Assembly (NCBI RefSeq): GCF_014212355.1
Contig: NZ_JACKXD010000002.1
Span: 558,001-622,000, forward strand
Direction: 5' to 3'
DNA: 64,000 nucleotides
Source: Halobellus ruber
GTDB taxonomy: Archaea; Halobacteriota; Halobacteria; Halobacteriales; Haloferacaceae
Part shown: piece after piece, positions 1 to 7,958 of the stretch
Layout of the letters: each line of letters begins with the position of its first letter
Position numbering within the stretch: position 1 is the first letter of the stretch
Notes under the pieces: generated by a model
What the model saw: the letters and a program-made list of their open reading frames with translations, nothing else
Databases searched by the model: none
What the model was told of the DNA's origin: nothing
Program-made: the position numbers and the translations under genes

Positions 1-1
1 T

Positions 2-1108
2 AAGGCCAACGGCGTCCACCTGCTGGAGGGAACCGCGGCGTTCAAAGACGACCACACTGCCCGCATCGCCCACGGCGGCGAGGGCCAGGGGATGGAATCC
101 GTCGAGTTCGAAGAGTGCATCGTCGCCACCGGCTCGCGGCCGCTGGAGATCCCCGGGTTCTCCTTCGCCGACGAGCCCGTGTGGGCCTCGAAGGACGCGC
201 TCGCGGCCGAGGCGGTCCCCGACGAACTGGTGGTCGTCGGCGCGGGCTACATCGGAATGGAGCTGTCGACGACGTTCGCGAAGGTCGGTGCCGACGTGAC
301 CGTCGTCGAGATGCTCGACTCCGCGCTCCCGGCGTACGACGAGGACGTCACGCGGGTCGTCCGCTCCCGTGCGGCGGATCTGGGCGTCGACTTCCAGTTT
401 GGCGAGGGCGCAAGCGAGTGGCACGAGACCGGAGACGGAATCGAGGTCGTGACCGAGACCGACGAGGGCGAAACCGCCAGTTACGACGCCGACAAGGTGC
501 TCGTCGCGGTCGGCCGCGAGCCCGTCACCGACACGCTCGAACTCGATACGATCGGGCTCGAACCCGACGAAAACGGCTTTCTCGCGACCGACGACCGGGC
601 CCGGACCGAGGTCGACCACATCTACGCCGTCGGCGACGTCGCCGGCGAGCCGATGCTCGCGCACAAGGCCAGCGCCGAGGGCGTCGTCGCCGCCGAAACG
701 ACCGCGGGCGAACCCGCCGCGCTCGACCACCAGGCCATCCCCGCCGCAGTCTTCACCGACCCCGAGATCGGGACCGTCGGGATGACCGAATCCGAGGCCG
801 CCGACGCCGGCTACGACCCCGTGGTCGGGGAGATGCCGATGCGCGCCAGCGGCCGGGCGCTCACGATGAACGAATCGGAGGGCTTCGTCCGCCTCGTCGG
901 CGACGGGGAGACCGGGTTCCTGCTCGGCGCACAGATCGTGGCCCCGGAGGCCTCCGAACTGATCGCGGAGCTCGGGCTGGCGATCGAACTGGGTGCGACG
1001 ATCGAGGACGTCGCCAGCACCATCCACACCCACCCGACGCTGTCGGAGGCGACGATGGAGGCCGCCGAGAACGCGATGGAGCAGGCGATCCACACGCTGA
1101 ACCGGTAA
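2..1108 (+). CDS. lpdA: dihydrolipoyl dehydrogenase (E3), C-terminal part, cut by window start
   Basis: Flavoprotein that reoxidises the lipoyl group of 2-oxoacid dehydrogenase complexes with NAD+. The frame is open from base 2, so the FAD-binding start and the redox-active cysteine pair lie outside the window. Visible are the second Rossmann motif (VVVGAGYIGMELS), the FAD-contacting stretch around IYAVGDVAGEPMLAHKA, and the C-terminal dimerisation domain with the HTHPTLSEA segment that carries the catalytic His-Glu pair. It converges on the E1 genes; an E2 lipoyl acyltransferase is not in the window and would be expected upstream. Family assignment is firm; whether the complex uses pyruvate or branched-chain oxoacids is not visible. 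Confidence 0.95.
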   Translation, partial: KANGVHLLEGTAAFKDDHTARIAHGGEGQGMESVEFEECIVATGSRPLEIPGFSFADEPVWASKDALAAEAVPDELVVVGAGYIGMELSTTFAKVGADVTVVEMLDSALPAYDEDVTRVVRSRAADLGVDFQFGEGASEWHETGDGIEVVTETDEGETASYDADKVLVAVGREPVTDTLELDTIGLEPDENGFLATDDRARTEVDHIYAVGDVAGEPMLAHKASAEGVVAAETTAGEPAALDHQAIPAAVFTDPEIGTVGMTESEAADAGYDPVVGEMPMRASGRALTMNESEGFVRLVGDGETGFLLGAQIVAPEASELIAELGLAIELGATIEDVASTIHTHPTLSEATMEAAENAMEQAIHTLNR

Positions 1109-1172
1109 TCAGCCGTTTTTCCGTCGGGTTTAGTCCAACATTGAATTGTACGACCGGAGACGTGAATATCCG

Positions 1173-1293
1173 GGAAGCCCCCGCGTTCTCGCTGACTGCG
1201 ACTCGCTGCGCGCCTCGTCGCTCGCTACGCTCGCTCCTGCGGTGCTTGCGTCGTCTCGATCAGCGAGAACGCGGCCCCTTCCAGTCCCGCCCG
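1173..1293. repeat. 121-base dispersed repeat, copy 1
   Basis: Lies between the convergent lpdA and E1 beta genes. It begins with GGAAGCCCCCGCG and ends with CGCGGCCCCTTCCAGTCCC, so the two ends form an imperfect inverted repeat; the inside is rich in CTCGCT and GCTTGCGTC words. A second copy of the same length, with the same ends and a related interior, lies at 48815-48935. It contains no protein-like frame. It may act as a bidirectional terminator here, but that is inference. Confidence 0.75.
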
Positions 1294-1379
1294 CTACCGA
1301 TCTGTTGACGGTATTCGCCGAACCAAACTCGTTCGTTCGTCGTCGAAGTCGACGAAATAGATCGAGCCCGCTGCAGCGG

Positions 1380-2345
1380 TCAGTACTCGATAACGTCCTC
1401 TATGGCCGCGGCGATCCGCGGCGGGTGCGGGATGTAGTAGTCCTCCATCGACAGCAGCGGCACCGGCACGTCGAAGCCGGTGACCCGCTCGATCGGCGCC
1501 TCCAGATACATCAGCGCCTCGTCGTTGATCGTCGCGACGAGTTCCCCGGCGAACCCGCCGGTCTTCGGCGCCTCGTGGACGATCACGCACCGGCCGGTCT
1601 TCTTTACGGACTCGAGCACCGTCTCCCTGTCGAGCGGCGAGATCGACCGGAGGTCGATCACCTCACAATCGACGTCCAGTTGATCGACCGCCTCCCGCGT
1701 CTGGTGCATCATCGCACCCCAGGAGATCACGGTCACGTCCTCGCCCTCCTCGCGGACGGCGGCCTCGCCGAGCGGTTCGGTGTAGCTCCCTTCGGGTACT
1801 TCCTCGCGGAACGAGCGGTAGACGTGCTTCGGCTCGAAAAAGAGGACGGGGTCGGGGTCGCGGATGGCCGAGACGAGCAGCCCCTTCGCGTCGTGGGGGG
1901 TGCTCGGGATCACGAGCTTCAGCCCCGGGATGTGCGCGTAGGCGGCCTCCAGGCTCTCGGAGTGGTGCTCGAGCGCCCGGACGCCCGCGCCGTACGGCGT
2001 CCGGACCACCATCGGCGCGGTGAGCTCCCCGCGGGTCCGCCACCGGATCCGGCTGGCGTTGGTCACCAACTGGTCGAACGCGGGCGGCAGAAAGCCCGAA
2101 AACTGGATCTCCGCGACCGGACGGTAGCCGAAGGTTGCCAGCCCGATCGCCCCGCCGACGATCGCAATCTCCGACAGCGGCGTGTCGAGAACCCGCTTCT
2201 CGCCGTACGTTTCAAGCAGATCCTCCGTGACGCGGAAGACGCCGCCGGACTCGGCAACGTCCTGGCCGAACACGATGGTCCGGTCGTCGTTGTCCATCTC
2301 CTCGTGCAGTGCGTCGTTGAGCGCCTCGACGATGGTTGCCTGCAT
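1380..2345 (-). CDS. pdhB: 2-oxoacid (pyruvate-type) dehydrogenase E1 component, beta subunit
   Basis: Partner of the E1 alpha gene directly upstream (3-base gap). Together they decarboxylate a 2-oxoacid with thiamine diphosphate and load the acyl group onto E2 lipoate. The 321-residue length is normal for E1 beta. Recognisable are the FGQDVAESGGVF segment near residue 26, the substrate-channel HHSESLEA segment near residue 126, and the transketolase C-domain with VIDLRSISPLD and IVHEAPKTGGF. The ATG follows the alpha stop closely, which argues for translational coupling. Haloarchaea usually carry several such complexes, so substrate is uncertain. Confidence 0.93.
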   Translation of the reverse strand: MQATIVEALNDALHEEMDNDDRTIVFGQDVAESGGVFRVTEDLLETYGEKRVLDTPLSEIAIVGGAIGLATFGYRPVAEIQFSGFLPPAFDQLVTNASRIRWRTRGELTAPMVVRTPYGAGVRALEHHSESLEAAYAHIPGLKLVIPSTPHDAKGLLVSAIRDPDPVLFFEPKHVYRSFREEVPEGSYTEPLGEAAVREEGEDVTVISWGAMMHQTREAVDQLDVDCEVIDLRSISPLDRETVLESVKKTGRCVIVHEAPKTGGFAGELVATINDEALMYLEAPIERVTGFDVPVPLLSMEDYYIPHPPRIAAAIEDVIEY

Positions 2346-2348
2346 GGA

Positions 2349-3506
2349 TTACCCCTTCGGCCGCTGTTCGATGTAGTCGTCCATCTCCGGGTGGTCCTCC
2401 AGGAACGCCGCGTACTCCTCGTACTGCCGGCGGACCTCCGGCGGCATCTCCTCGTGGATGTACGCGAACATCTCCTCGACGTTGCGCTCCTCGAAGGCGT
2501 CGGCGGCGTCGACCGCCGCGGAGAACTCGGCTTCGACCTCCTCGCGGATGGCTTCCTCGTCGATCCCCTCCCAGAACCCGGCGTCCCGGAGGAACGTCTC
2601 GTAGCGCTCAAGCGGGTCGCGCCGCTCCCAGTCTTCGACCTCCTCGTCGCTCCGGTACCGCGTCGGGTCGTCGCTCGTGGTGTGGGCCGCCCGGCGGTAG
2701 GTGACCGCCTCGACCAGCACGGGGTCCCCCGCCAGCGCACGCCGCCGTGCCTCCGCGACGGCGTTGTAGACGGCCAAGACGTCGTTGCCGTCGACGCGGA
2801 TGCCGTCCATCCCGTAGGCGAGCGCCTTCTGGGCGACAGTGTCGGCGGCGGTCTGTTTCTCGAAGGGCAGCGAGATGGCGTACTGGTTGTTGTGACAGAA
2901 GAACACCGCCGGGACGTCGAGGACGCCCGCGAAGTTCATCCCCTCGTGGAACGCGCCCGTCGAGGTGGCGCCGTCGCCGAGGCTCGCGAACGCGATCGAA
3001 TCCCGGCCGTCGAGCTTCATCGCCCACCCCGCGCCGGTCACGACGGGGATGTGCGACCCGATGGAGATCGCGAAGCCGTAGACGTTCGCGCCCTTCATCC
3101 GGGAGGCGTCCTCGACCCCCCGCCAGTACAGCAGGATGTCACGCAACGACAGGCCGTGCATCAACAGCGTGCCGGCCGCGCGGCCGTACGGGAACACCCA
3201 ATCCTGATCCTGCAGTGCGAACCCGCTGCCGACGATCGCGCCCTCCTGACCCTTCCCGGAGACGAACGTACCGAGCCGGCCGCGGCGCTGGAGTTTGGTC
3301 CCGCGTTCGTCGTAGGTCCGTTGCAGGAGCATCCACCGGTAGAGGTCCTGGAACTGCTCTTCGGTGAGGTCCGGCAGTCGCTCGGTGTCGTAGGACCCGT
3401 CGGCGTCGATCACCTGGTACGTGTCGACCGTCAGATCCGCCTGCGAGATCGACCCCACCTCGGGGTCGATCGAACCCGGCGGTTCCGGTCTGGGGGCCTC
3501 GTTCAT
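2349..3506 (-). CDS. pdhA: 2-oxoacid (pyruvate-type) dehydrogenase E1 component, alpha subunit
   Basis: Thiamine-diphosphate-binding subunit of E1. The diagnostic GDG...NN motif is present as GDGATSTGAFHEG followed about 25 residues later by HNNQYAIS. The YYRGHG-type region is also recognisable as FPYGRAAGTLLMHGLS. The 385-residue length fits the family. It is the first gene of a two-gene operon with the beta subunit. A TATA-like element (TTTATG on this strand, about 3536-3541) lies some 32 bases before the ATG. Substrate is uncertain because no E2 is present to judge by. Confidence 0.93.
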   Translation of the reverse strand: MNEAPRPEPPGSIDPEVGSISQADLTVDTYQVIDADGSYDTERLPDLTEEQFQDLYRWMLLQRTYDERGTKLQRRGRLGTFVSGKGQEGAIVGSGFALQDQDWVFPYGRAAGTLLMHGLSLRDILLYWRGVEDASRMKGANVYGFAISIGSHIPVVTGAGWAMKLDGRDSIAFASLGDGATSTGAFHEGMNFAGVLDVPAVFFCHNNQYAISLPFEKQTAADTVAQKALAYGMDGIRVDGNDVLAVYNAVAEARRRALAGDPVLVEAVTYRRAAHTTSDDPTRYRSDEEVEDWERRDPLERYETFLRDAGFWEGIDEEAIREEVEAEFSAAVDAADAFEERNVEEMFAYIHEEMPPEVRRQYEEYAAFLEDHPEMDDYIEQRPKG

Positions 3507-3581
3507 ACGTCGTTCGTTCGTCGCCGAAGCCGAACATAAATCTTGGTACTCCGCGTGCCCCGTCCCCGCGATTCCTGGCGC

Positions 3582-4961
3582 CTACTCGAAGATCTTCCCG
3601 GGGTTCAGGATCCCGTTGGGGTCGAGAGCCTCCTTCACGTCCCGCATCGTCGACAGCACCGCGGGGTCGTACTCGCGGGTGAGGTACCCGCGCTTTCCGA
3701 CGCCGACGCCGTGTTCCCCCGTGCAGGTGCCGCCGCGGTCGATCGCCCCCCGAACGATCGTCTCGGCGGCCTCGTGGGCGCGGTCGACCTCCTCGGGGTC
3801 GTCGCGGTTCACCAGGATGGCGTAGTGGGCGTTGCCGTCGCCCGCGTGGCCGAACGCGGGGATCGGGATCCCGTATTCGTCTCCGACCTCGCCGATGAAC
3901 CGGATCATCTCCGGGTAGGAGCCGATCGGGACGGTCACGTCCCCGACGACGTCGAGCACGCGGTCGGGGTCGTACTCCGGCAGCGCCCGGCCGATCTCCC
4001 GGCGGGCGCGCCACAGGTCGGTCATCTCCTCGTCGTCCTCGCTGGTTTCGATCCGTCGGGCGCCGTGACGCTCGAATATCCCCGAGAGCACCTCGGCCTC
4101 GCGGTCGACGCCGCGGCCGTGGAGCTCGAAGAACACCATCGGGACCGGGGGCAACCCCGCGTCGGTGTAGCTGTTCGCGATCTCGGCGGTCAGCGGGTCG
4201 ATGAGTTCGATCGTCGCCACGTCGACGCCAGCCCTGACGGCCTCGGTGATCGCGGCCGCCGCGTCGTCGAGGTCGTCGAAGGTCGCGCGGCCGCCGAGCG
4301 TCCGTGCGGGCGCGACTGCCAGGTCCATCGTCGCCCGCGTCACGACCCCGAGGGTGCCCTCGCTGCCGACGATCAGGTCAAGCAAGTTGTAGCCCGCGGA
4401 GGTCTTCCGGGCTTTCGTCCCGACCTCGATCACCGTTCCGTCGGCTTTCACGACTTCGAGTTCGAGCACCCACTCGCGGACCTCGCCGTACTTCACCGCG
4501 CGGATCCCGCTTGCGTCGTTGGCGATCATCCCCCCGACCGTCGAGAACGCCGCCGACTGTGGGAACGCCGGGAAGAACAGCCCCTCGTCGGCGACGTGGG
4601 CGTCCATCTCCTCGCCGACGACGCCCGGCTGGACGTCGACCTGCATATCGTCCGGCCGGAACCCGAGGATCGAATCCAGCCGCTCCATCGACAGGGTGAT
4701 GCCGCCCGCCACGGGCACCGCGTTGCCCTCGGTGCTCGATCCGGCGGCGTACGGCGTCACGGGCACGTCACGCTCGTTGGCTGCAGCCAGGGTGACCGAC
4801 ACGTCCTCCGTCGATTCGGGGTACACCACCGCGTCCGGCGGGCTGGCGTCGGCTTCGACGACGCCGTAGTCGGTCCCGAACTCGGCTCTGTCCTCCGTCG
4901 CGAAACTCACCTGCTCCGCCGAGAGCGGGAGATCACGCAGGAACGAGCAGTCGCGTGACAT
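3582..4961 (-). CDS. FAD-linked oxidase (D-lactate/glycolate dehydrogenase GlcD type)
   Basis: Membrane-associated flavoprotein family that oxidises 2-hydroxyacids such as D-lactate or glycolate. The 459-residue protein begins with a FAD_binding_4 fold: PYAAGSSTEGN near residue 75 and GGMIANDASGIRAVKYG near residue 145. It ends with the FAD-oxidase C domain including AFGHAGDGNAHY and GTCTGEHGVGVGKRGYL. The ATG at 4961 is chosen because the frame upstream of it has no family similarity and overlaps the neighbouring CoA ligase. It carries no Fe-S or Cys-rich domain, unlike the two larger paralogues in this window (39019-42003 and the edge gene at 61375). Confidence 0.88.
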   Translation of the reverse strand: MSRDCSFLRDLPLSAEQVSFATEDRAEFGTDYGVVEADASPPDAVVYPESTEDVSVTLAAANERDVPVTPYAAGSSTEGNAVPVAGGITLSMERLDSILGFRPDDMQVDVQPGVVGEEMDAHVADEGLFFPAFPQSAAFSTVGGMIANDASGIRAVKYGEVREWVLELEVVKADGTVIEVGTKARKTSAGYNLLDLIVGSEGTLGVVTRATMDLAVAPARTLGGRATFDDLDDAAAAITEAVRAGVDVATIELIDPLTAEIANSYTDAGLPPVPMVFFELHGRGVDREAEVLSGIFERHGARRIETSEDDEEMTDLWRARREIGRALPEYDPDRVLDVVGDVTVPIGSYPEMIRFIGEVGDEYGIPIPAFGHAGDGNAHYAILVNRDDPEEVDRAHEAAETIVRGAIDRGGTCTGEHGVGVGKRGYLTREYDPAVLSTMRDVKEALDPNGILNPGKIFE

Positions 4962-5025
4962 AGGCAGCCTTCCGCGACCCGCAATAAAATTCTGTCGTCG
5001 GGGGGCGGCTGCCTCCCCCGAGCGG

Positions 5026-6600
5026 TCAGTCCCCGTCGCGAACCCGTTCGGACAGCGTCGACCGGTCGATCTTGCCGACCGGCGTCTTCGGCAGCGACCC
5101 CGCAAAGCGGACCTCCCGCGGGTGTTTGAACGCGGCGTCGCGCTCGATGAACCACTCCGTGAGTTCCGCCTTCGAGAGGTCCTCGCCGTCCTCCAGCACC
5201 ACGTTCGCCACCGGGATCTCCCCCCTGCGTTCGTCGGGGCGGCCGACGACGACGGCCTGCGCGACCGCCGGGTGCGCTGCAAGCGTCTCCTCGACGTCGG
5301 TGGGGTAGACGTTCTCGCCGCCGACGATCAGCAGATTGTCCAGCCGGCCCGTGATGTAGAGGTACCCCTCGTCGTCGACCCGGCCGAGGTCGTCGGTGTG
5401 GAGCCACCCGCTCTCGAAAGTCTCGGCCTCGGCGTCGGGCCGGTCGTGGTAGCCCGGGGTCACCTTGTCGCCGCGGACGAGGATCTCCCCGGCCGCGCCG
5501 CGCTCGACCGGATCGCCGGTCTCGGGGTCGACGATCCGGACCCGCGCGACCCCCTCGATGACCTCCCCGGTGGAGTCGAGCGGACAGTCGGTGTCGCCGA
5601 ACTCGGTGACGGCGATCACCGCCATCGTCTCCGTCGGCCCGTACGCCTGCATCGGTTGGGCACCCAACTCCCGGAACGTCGCGGCCAACTCCTCGGTCAC
5701 CGTGTCGGAGCCGACGATGAAGTATTCCGGACTGGAGAGGTCGTAGTCGTCGAGGTCGTGGTGGACGAGTTCGTATCCCATCTGCGGGACGACGGTGATC
5801 CCGTCGACGGCGTGGCGCTCGATCGTCGCCGGGGCCTCGCCGGGATCCCACCCGCGGCCGATCACGACGGTTCCGCCGCAGAGCAGGCGACACGGCGTCA
5901 CGTCGATGCCGCCGGAGTGATACAGCGGGTAGTAGTGGAGGCTCCGGTCGGTTCCGTCGAGCCCCTGGCCCAACTGGGCCGCGAGGTTGCCGTGGGTGAT
6001 CCGGACCCACCTGGGGCGGCCGGTGGTCCCGCCGGTGTGGAGAAATAGCGCGTCGTCGCCGTCCAGACGGGGCTCGACCTCGGTCGTGGCCTCCCCGGGG
6101 ACGTAACTGTCGAACTCGTCGGCGTCGCTGGCCGAGCGCACGAGTTCGTGACCGGCGTCCGCGAACGCCTCCCGCCGGTCGGCGGAGTCGCCGTCGAGAA
6201 CGACCGTACCCGCGCCGGCCGTACCGAGCAGCGCCGCCGCGGTCGCGTCGTCGAGCCGGGTGTTCACGGGTGTGGGGACCGCACCGCGCTGCCACCCGGC
6301 GAACAGGGTACAGAGCGTCCGGATCGAATTGCCCATCACGAGGCCAAACCGGTCGCCCGGTTCGATCCCCAGCCGTCCGAGGGCGGCGTCGTCCCGATCC
6401 ACGCGGTCGTAGAACTCCTCGTAGGTCAGCTCCCCATCGACGCTTGCGACGGCCGTCCGGTCTATGGCGGCGTCGGCGACGTATCGGAGCCGGTGTAGGA
6501 CGTTCGCTCCGTGAATGCGACAGTACCGCAGGTTAACTTTCCTCTCGAGGCGATGGGAGCGGCCCCATCCCGGGAATCTATCATTATTATACCCAAACAC
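5026..6600 (-). CDS. acyl-CoA ligase, AMP-forming (ANL superfamily), paralogue 1
   Basis: Activates a carboxylic acid to its acyl-CoA through an acyl-AMP. The nucleotide loop is LHTGGTTGRPRWV at about residues 187-199; the usual Lys after GRP is Arg. Further motifs are QAYGPTETMAV, the hinge-region GRLDNLLIVGGENVYP and the C-terminal catalytic lysine segment KTPVGKIDR. It is a close paralogue of the ligase at 11466-12980, and the pair brackets the ABC importer, so the imported acid is a plausible substrate. The start is uncertain: the frame opens with GTG at 6600, but the TATA box at 6585-6591 predicts a transcript start near 6560, and the paralogue begins just before NIVNRLRFVADAY. The true start may be a rarer codon near 6516. 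Confidence 0.88.
   Translation of the reverse strand: MFGYNNDRFPGWGRSHRLERKVNLRYCRIHGANVLHRLRYVADAAIDRTAVASVDGELTYEEFYDRVDRDDAALGRLGIEPGDRFGLVMGNSIRTLCTLFAGWQRGAVPTPVNTRLDDATAAALLGTAGAGTVVLDGDSADRREAFADAGHELVRSASDADEFDSYVPGEATTEVEPRLDGDDALFLHTGGTTGRPRWVRITHGNLAAQLGQGLDGTDRSLHYYPLYHSGGIDVTPCRLLCGGTVVIGRGWDPGEAPATIERHAVDGITVVPQMGYELVHHDLDDYDLSSPEYFIVGSDTVTEELAATFRELGAQPMQAYGPTETMAVIAVTEFGDTDCPLDSTGEVIEGVARVRIVDPETGDPVERGAAGEILVRGDKVTPGYHDRPDAEAETFESGWLHTDDLGRVDDEGYLYITGRLDNLLIVGGENVYPTDVEETLAAHPAVAQAVVVGRPDERRGEIPVANVVLEDGEDLSKAELTEWFIERDAAFKHPREVRFAGSLPKTPVGKIDRSTLSERVRDGD
6585..6591 (-). promoter_or_regulatory. TATA box, CoA ligase promoter
   Basis: On the minus strand the sequence reads TATAATA. 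The haloarchaeal spacing of about 25 bases would place transcription start near 6560, inside the annotated coding frame, which is why the ligase start is questioned. It lies back to back with the transporter promoter at 6601-6607. Confidence 0.5.
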
Positions 6601-6607
6601 ATATATA
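6601..6607 (+). promoter_or_regulatory. TATA box, ABC importer operon promoter
   Basis: ATATATA centred at 6604 lies 26 bases before the ATG at 6630, the spacing typical of leaderless haloarchaeal transcripts. This supports 6630 rather than the upstream in-frame GTG (6609) or ATG (6615) as start of the substrate-binding protein. Confidence 0.6.
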
Positions 6608-6629
6608 CGTGGGTATGATCACCTCACGC

Positions 6630-7955
6630 ATGCCTCGCAATACCGGTAGCGACAGGGGCGGTAGTCGACGAACGTTCCTTCGAACGGTCGGTGCGGCCGG
6701 CGCGGTCGCACTCGCCGGTTGTGCCGGCGGCGGAGGCGGCTCCGACGGCGATGGCGGTGGCTCCGACTCCGGCGGCAGCGGCTCCACGGAGACGGAGTCC
6801 GGCGGCACGGCCACCGACGCGGGGTCCAGCGACGCTGGGATCACCCTCGGCGCGCTCTACCCGCTGACGGGCCCCTACGGCGGGCTGGCACAGTTGATGC
6901 GGCAGGGCAACAACCTCGCGGTCGAACAGATCAACGGGAACGGCGGCATCAACGGGACCGAAGTCGAGATCGTCGGAGAGGACACCCAGGCCGACCCCCA
7001 GACCGGGAACCAGAAGGCCCGGAAGCTGATCGAGGACGACGGCGCCGACGTCCTGTTCGGCGCCATCTCCTCGGCGGTCGGGGCGGCGGTCGCCGACTAC
7101 GCCGCCGAGGTCAACGTCCCCTACTATCCGGTGGTCGCCGCCGACCAGATCACCGGCGAGAACTGCCGACGGACCACGTTCCGCTACACCACCCGCGCGA
7201 CCCAGATGGCGACCTCGGGGGCGCCGTGGGCCGTCGACCGGTTCGGCACGAACTTCTGGATCCACAACGCCGACTACCTGTGGGGGAACTCGGTCGCGAA
7301 CGCCTGGGAACGGGAAGCCAGAAACGCCGCCGACGGCATCAACGTCGTCGGAAGCACGACCAGCCAACTCGGCGCCAGCGACTTCTCGTCGTACATCAGC
7401 GAGATCGCCGCTTCCGACGCCGAGTGGGTCCTGACCGGACTCAACGGCGGCGACGCGGTGAACTTCCTGAAGCAGGCCCAAAGCTACGGGTTGAAGAACA
7501 ACACCACCATCGTCAGCCCCGTCAACTCCTTCCAGTTCATCCGGCGGGCCGCCGGCGAGGCCGCGATCGGGACCTTCGCGTCCATCAGATACTTCGAAGG
7601 CTTCGACAGCGAGGTCAACCAGCAGTTCGTCTCCGATTTCACCGAGATGCACGGCTCGGCGCCCGACGCGTTCGCCCACGACGGGTGGACCAACGTCCAG
7701 ATGTACGCCCTCGCCGCCGAACAGGCCGGCGGCACCGGGACCGACGCCGTTATCGACGCCCAGCCGGACATCGAGTTCGAGGCGCCGATGGGGACCACCC
7801 GCTACCGGGAGTGTGACCACCAGGCGATCCACCCGGTCTCGATCGGCGAGATCGTCGAACCCGCCGACTACGAGTGGCCGAGTATGGACGTGCTCCAGAC
7901 GGTTTCCTCGGAGGATGCGATCCAGCCCTGCAGCGACGTCGGCTGTGAGTTCTAA
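6630..7955 (+). CDS. ABC importer substrate-binding lipoprotein (branched-chain amino acid/urea/aromatic acid type)
   Basis: Extracytoplasmic binding protein of the Peripla_BP_6 family. The N-terminus is a Tat lipoprotein signal: twin arginine in SRRTFLRT (Arg13-Arg14 from ATG 6630), a hydrophobic stretch and lipobox LAGC with Cys31. A Gly/Ser-rich linker follows. The mature domain starts with ITLGALYPLTGPYGG and continues with ADVLFGAISSAVGAAVADY and FSSYISEIAASDAEWVLTGLNGG. Four genes follow in tight order: this gene, permease (3-base gap), ATPase and ATPase. The flanking CoA ligases suggest that the ligand is a carboxylic or aromatic acid rather than an amino acid; that is inference. The closest named relatives include urea- and amide-binding proteins. 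Confidence 0.92.
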   Translation: MPRNTGSDRGGSRRTFLRTVGAAGAVALAGCAGGGGGSDGDGGGSDSGGSGSTETESGGTATDAGSSDAGITLGALYPLTGPYGGLAQLMRQGNNLAVEQINGNGGINGTEVEIVGEDTQADPQTGNQKARKLIEDDGADVLFGAISSAVGAAVADYAAEVNVPYYPVVAADQITGENCRRTTFRYTTRATQMATSGAPWAVDRFGTNFWIHNADYLWGNSVANAWEREARNAADGINVVGSTTSQLGASDFSSYISEIAASDAEWVLTGLNGGDAVNFLKQAQSYGLKNNTTIVSPVNSFQFIRRAAGEAAIGTFASIRYFEGFDSEVNQQFVSDFTEMHGSAPDAFAHDGWTNVQMYALAAEQAGGTGTDAVIDAQPDIEFEAPMGTTRYRECDHQAIHPVSIGEIVEPADYEWPSMDVLQTVSSEDAIQPCSDVGCEF

Positions 7956-7958
7956 GGA

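Noticed and set aside
1146..3539. Long plus-strand open frame of 797 codons opposite the E1 genes
   Set aside because: It is antisense to two well-supported E1 genes; high GC leaves the opposite strand open. Its translation has no family pattern.
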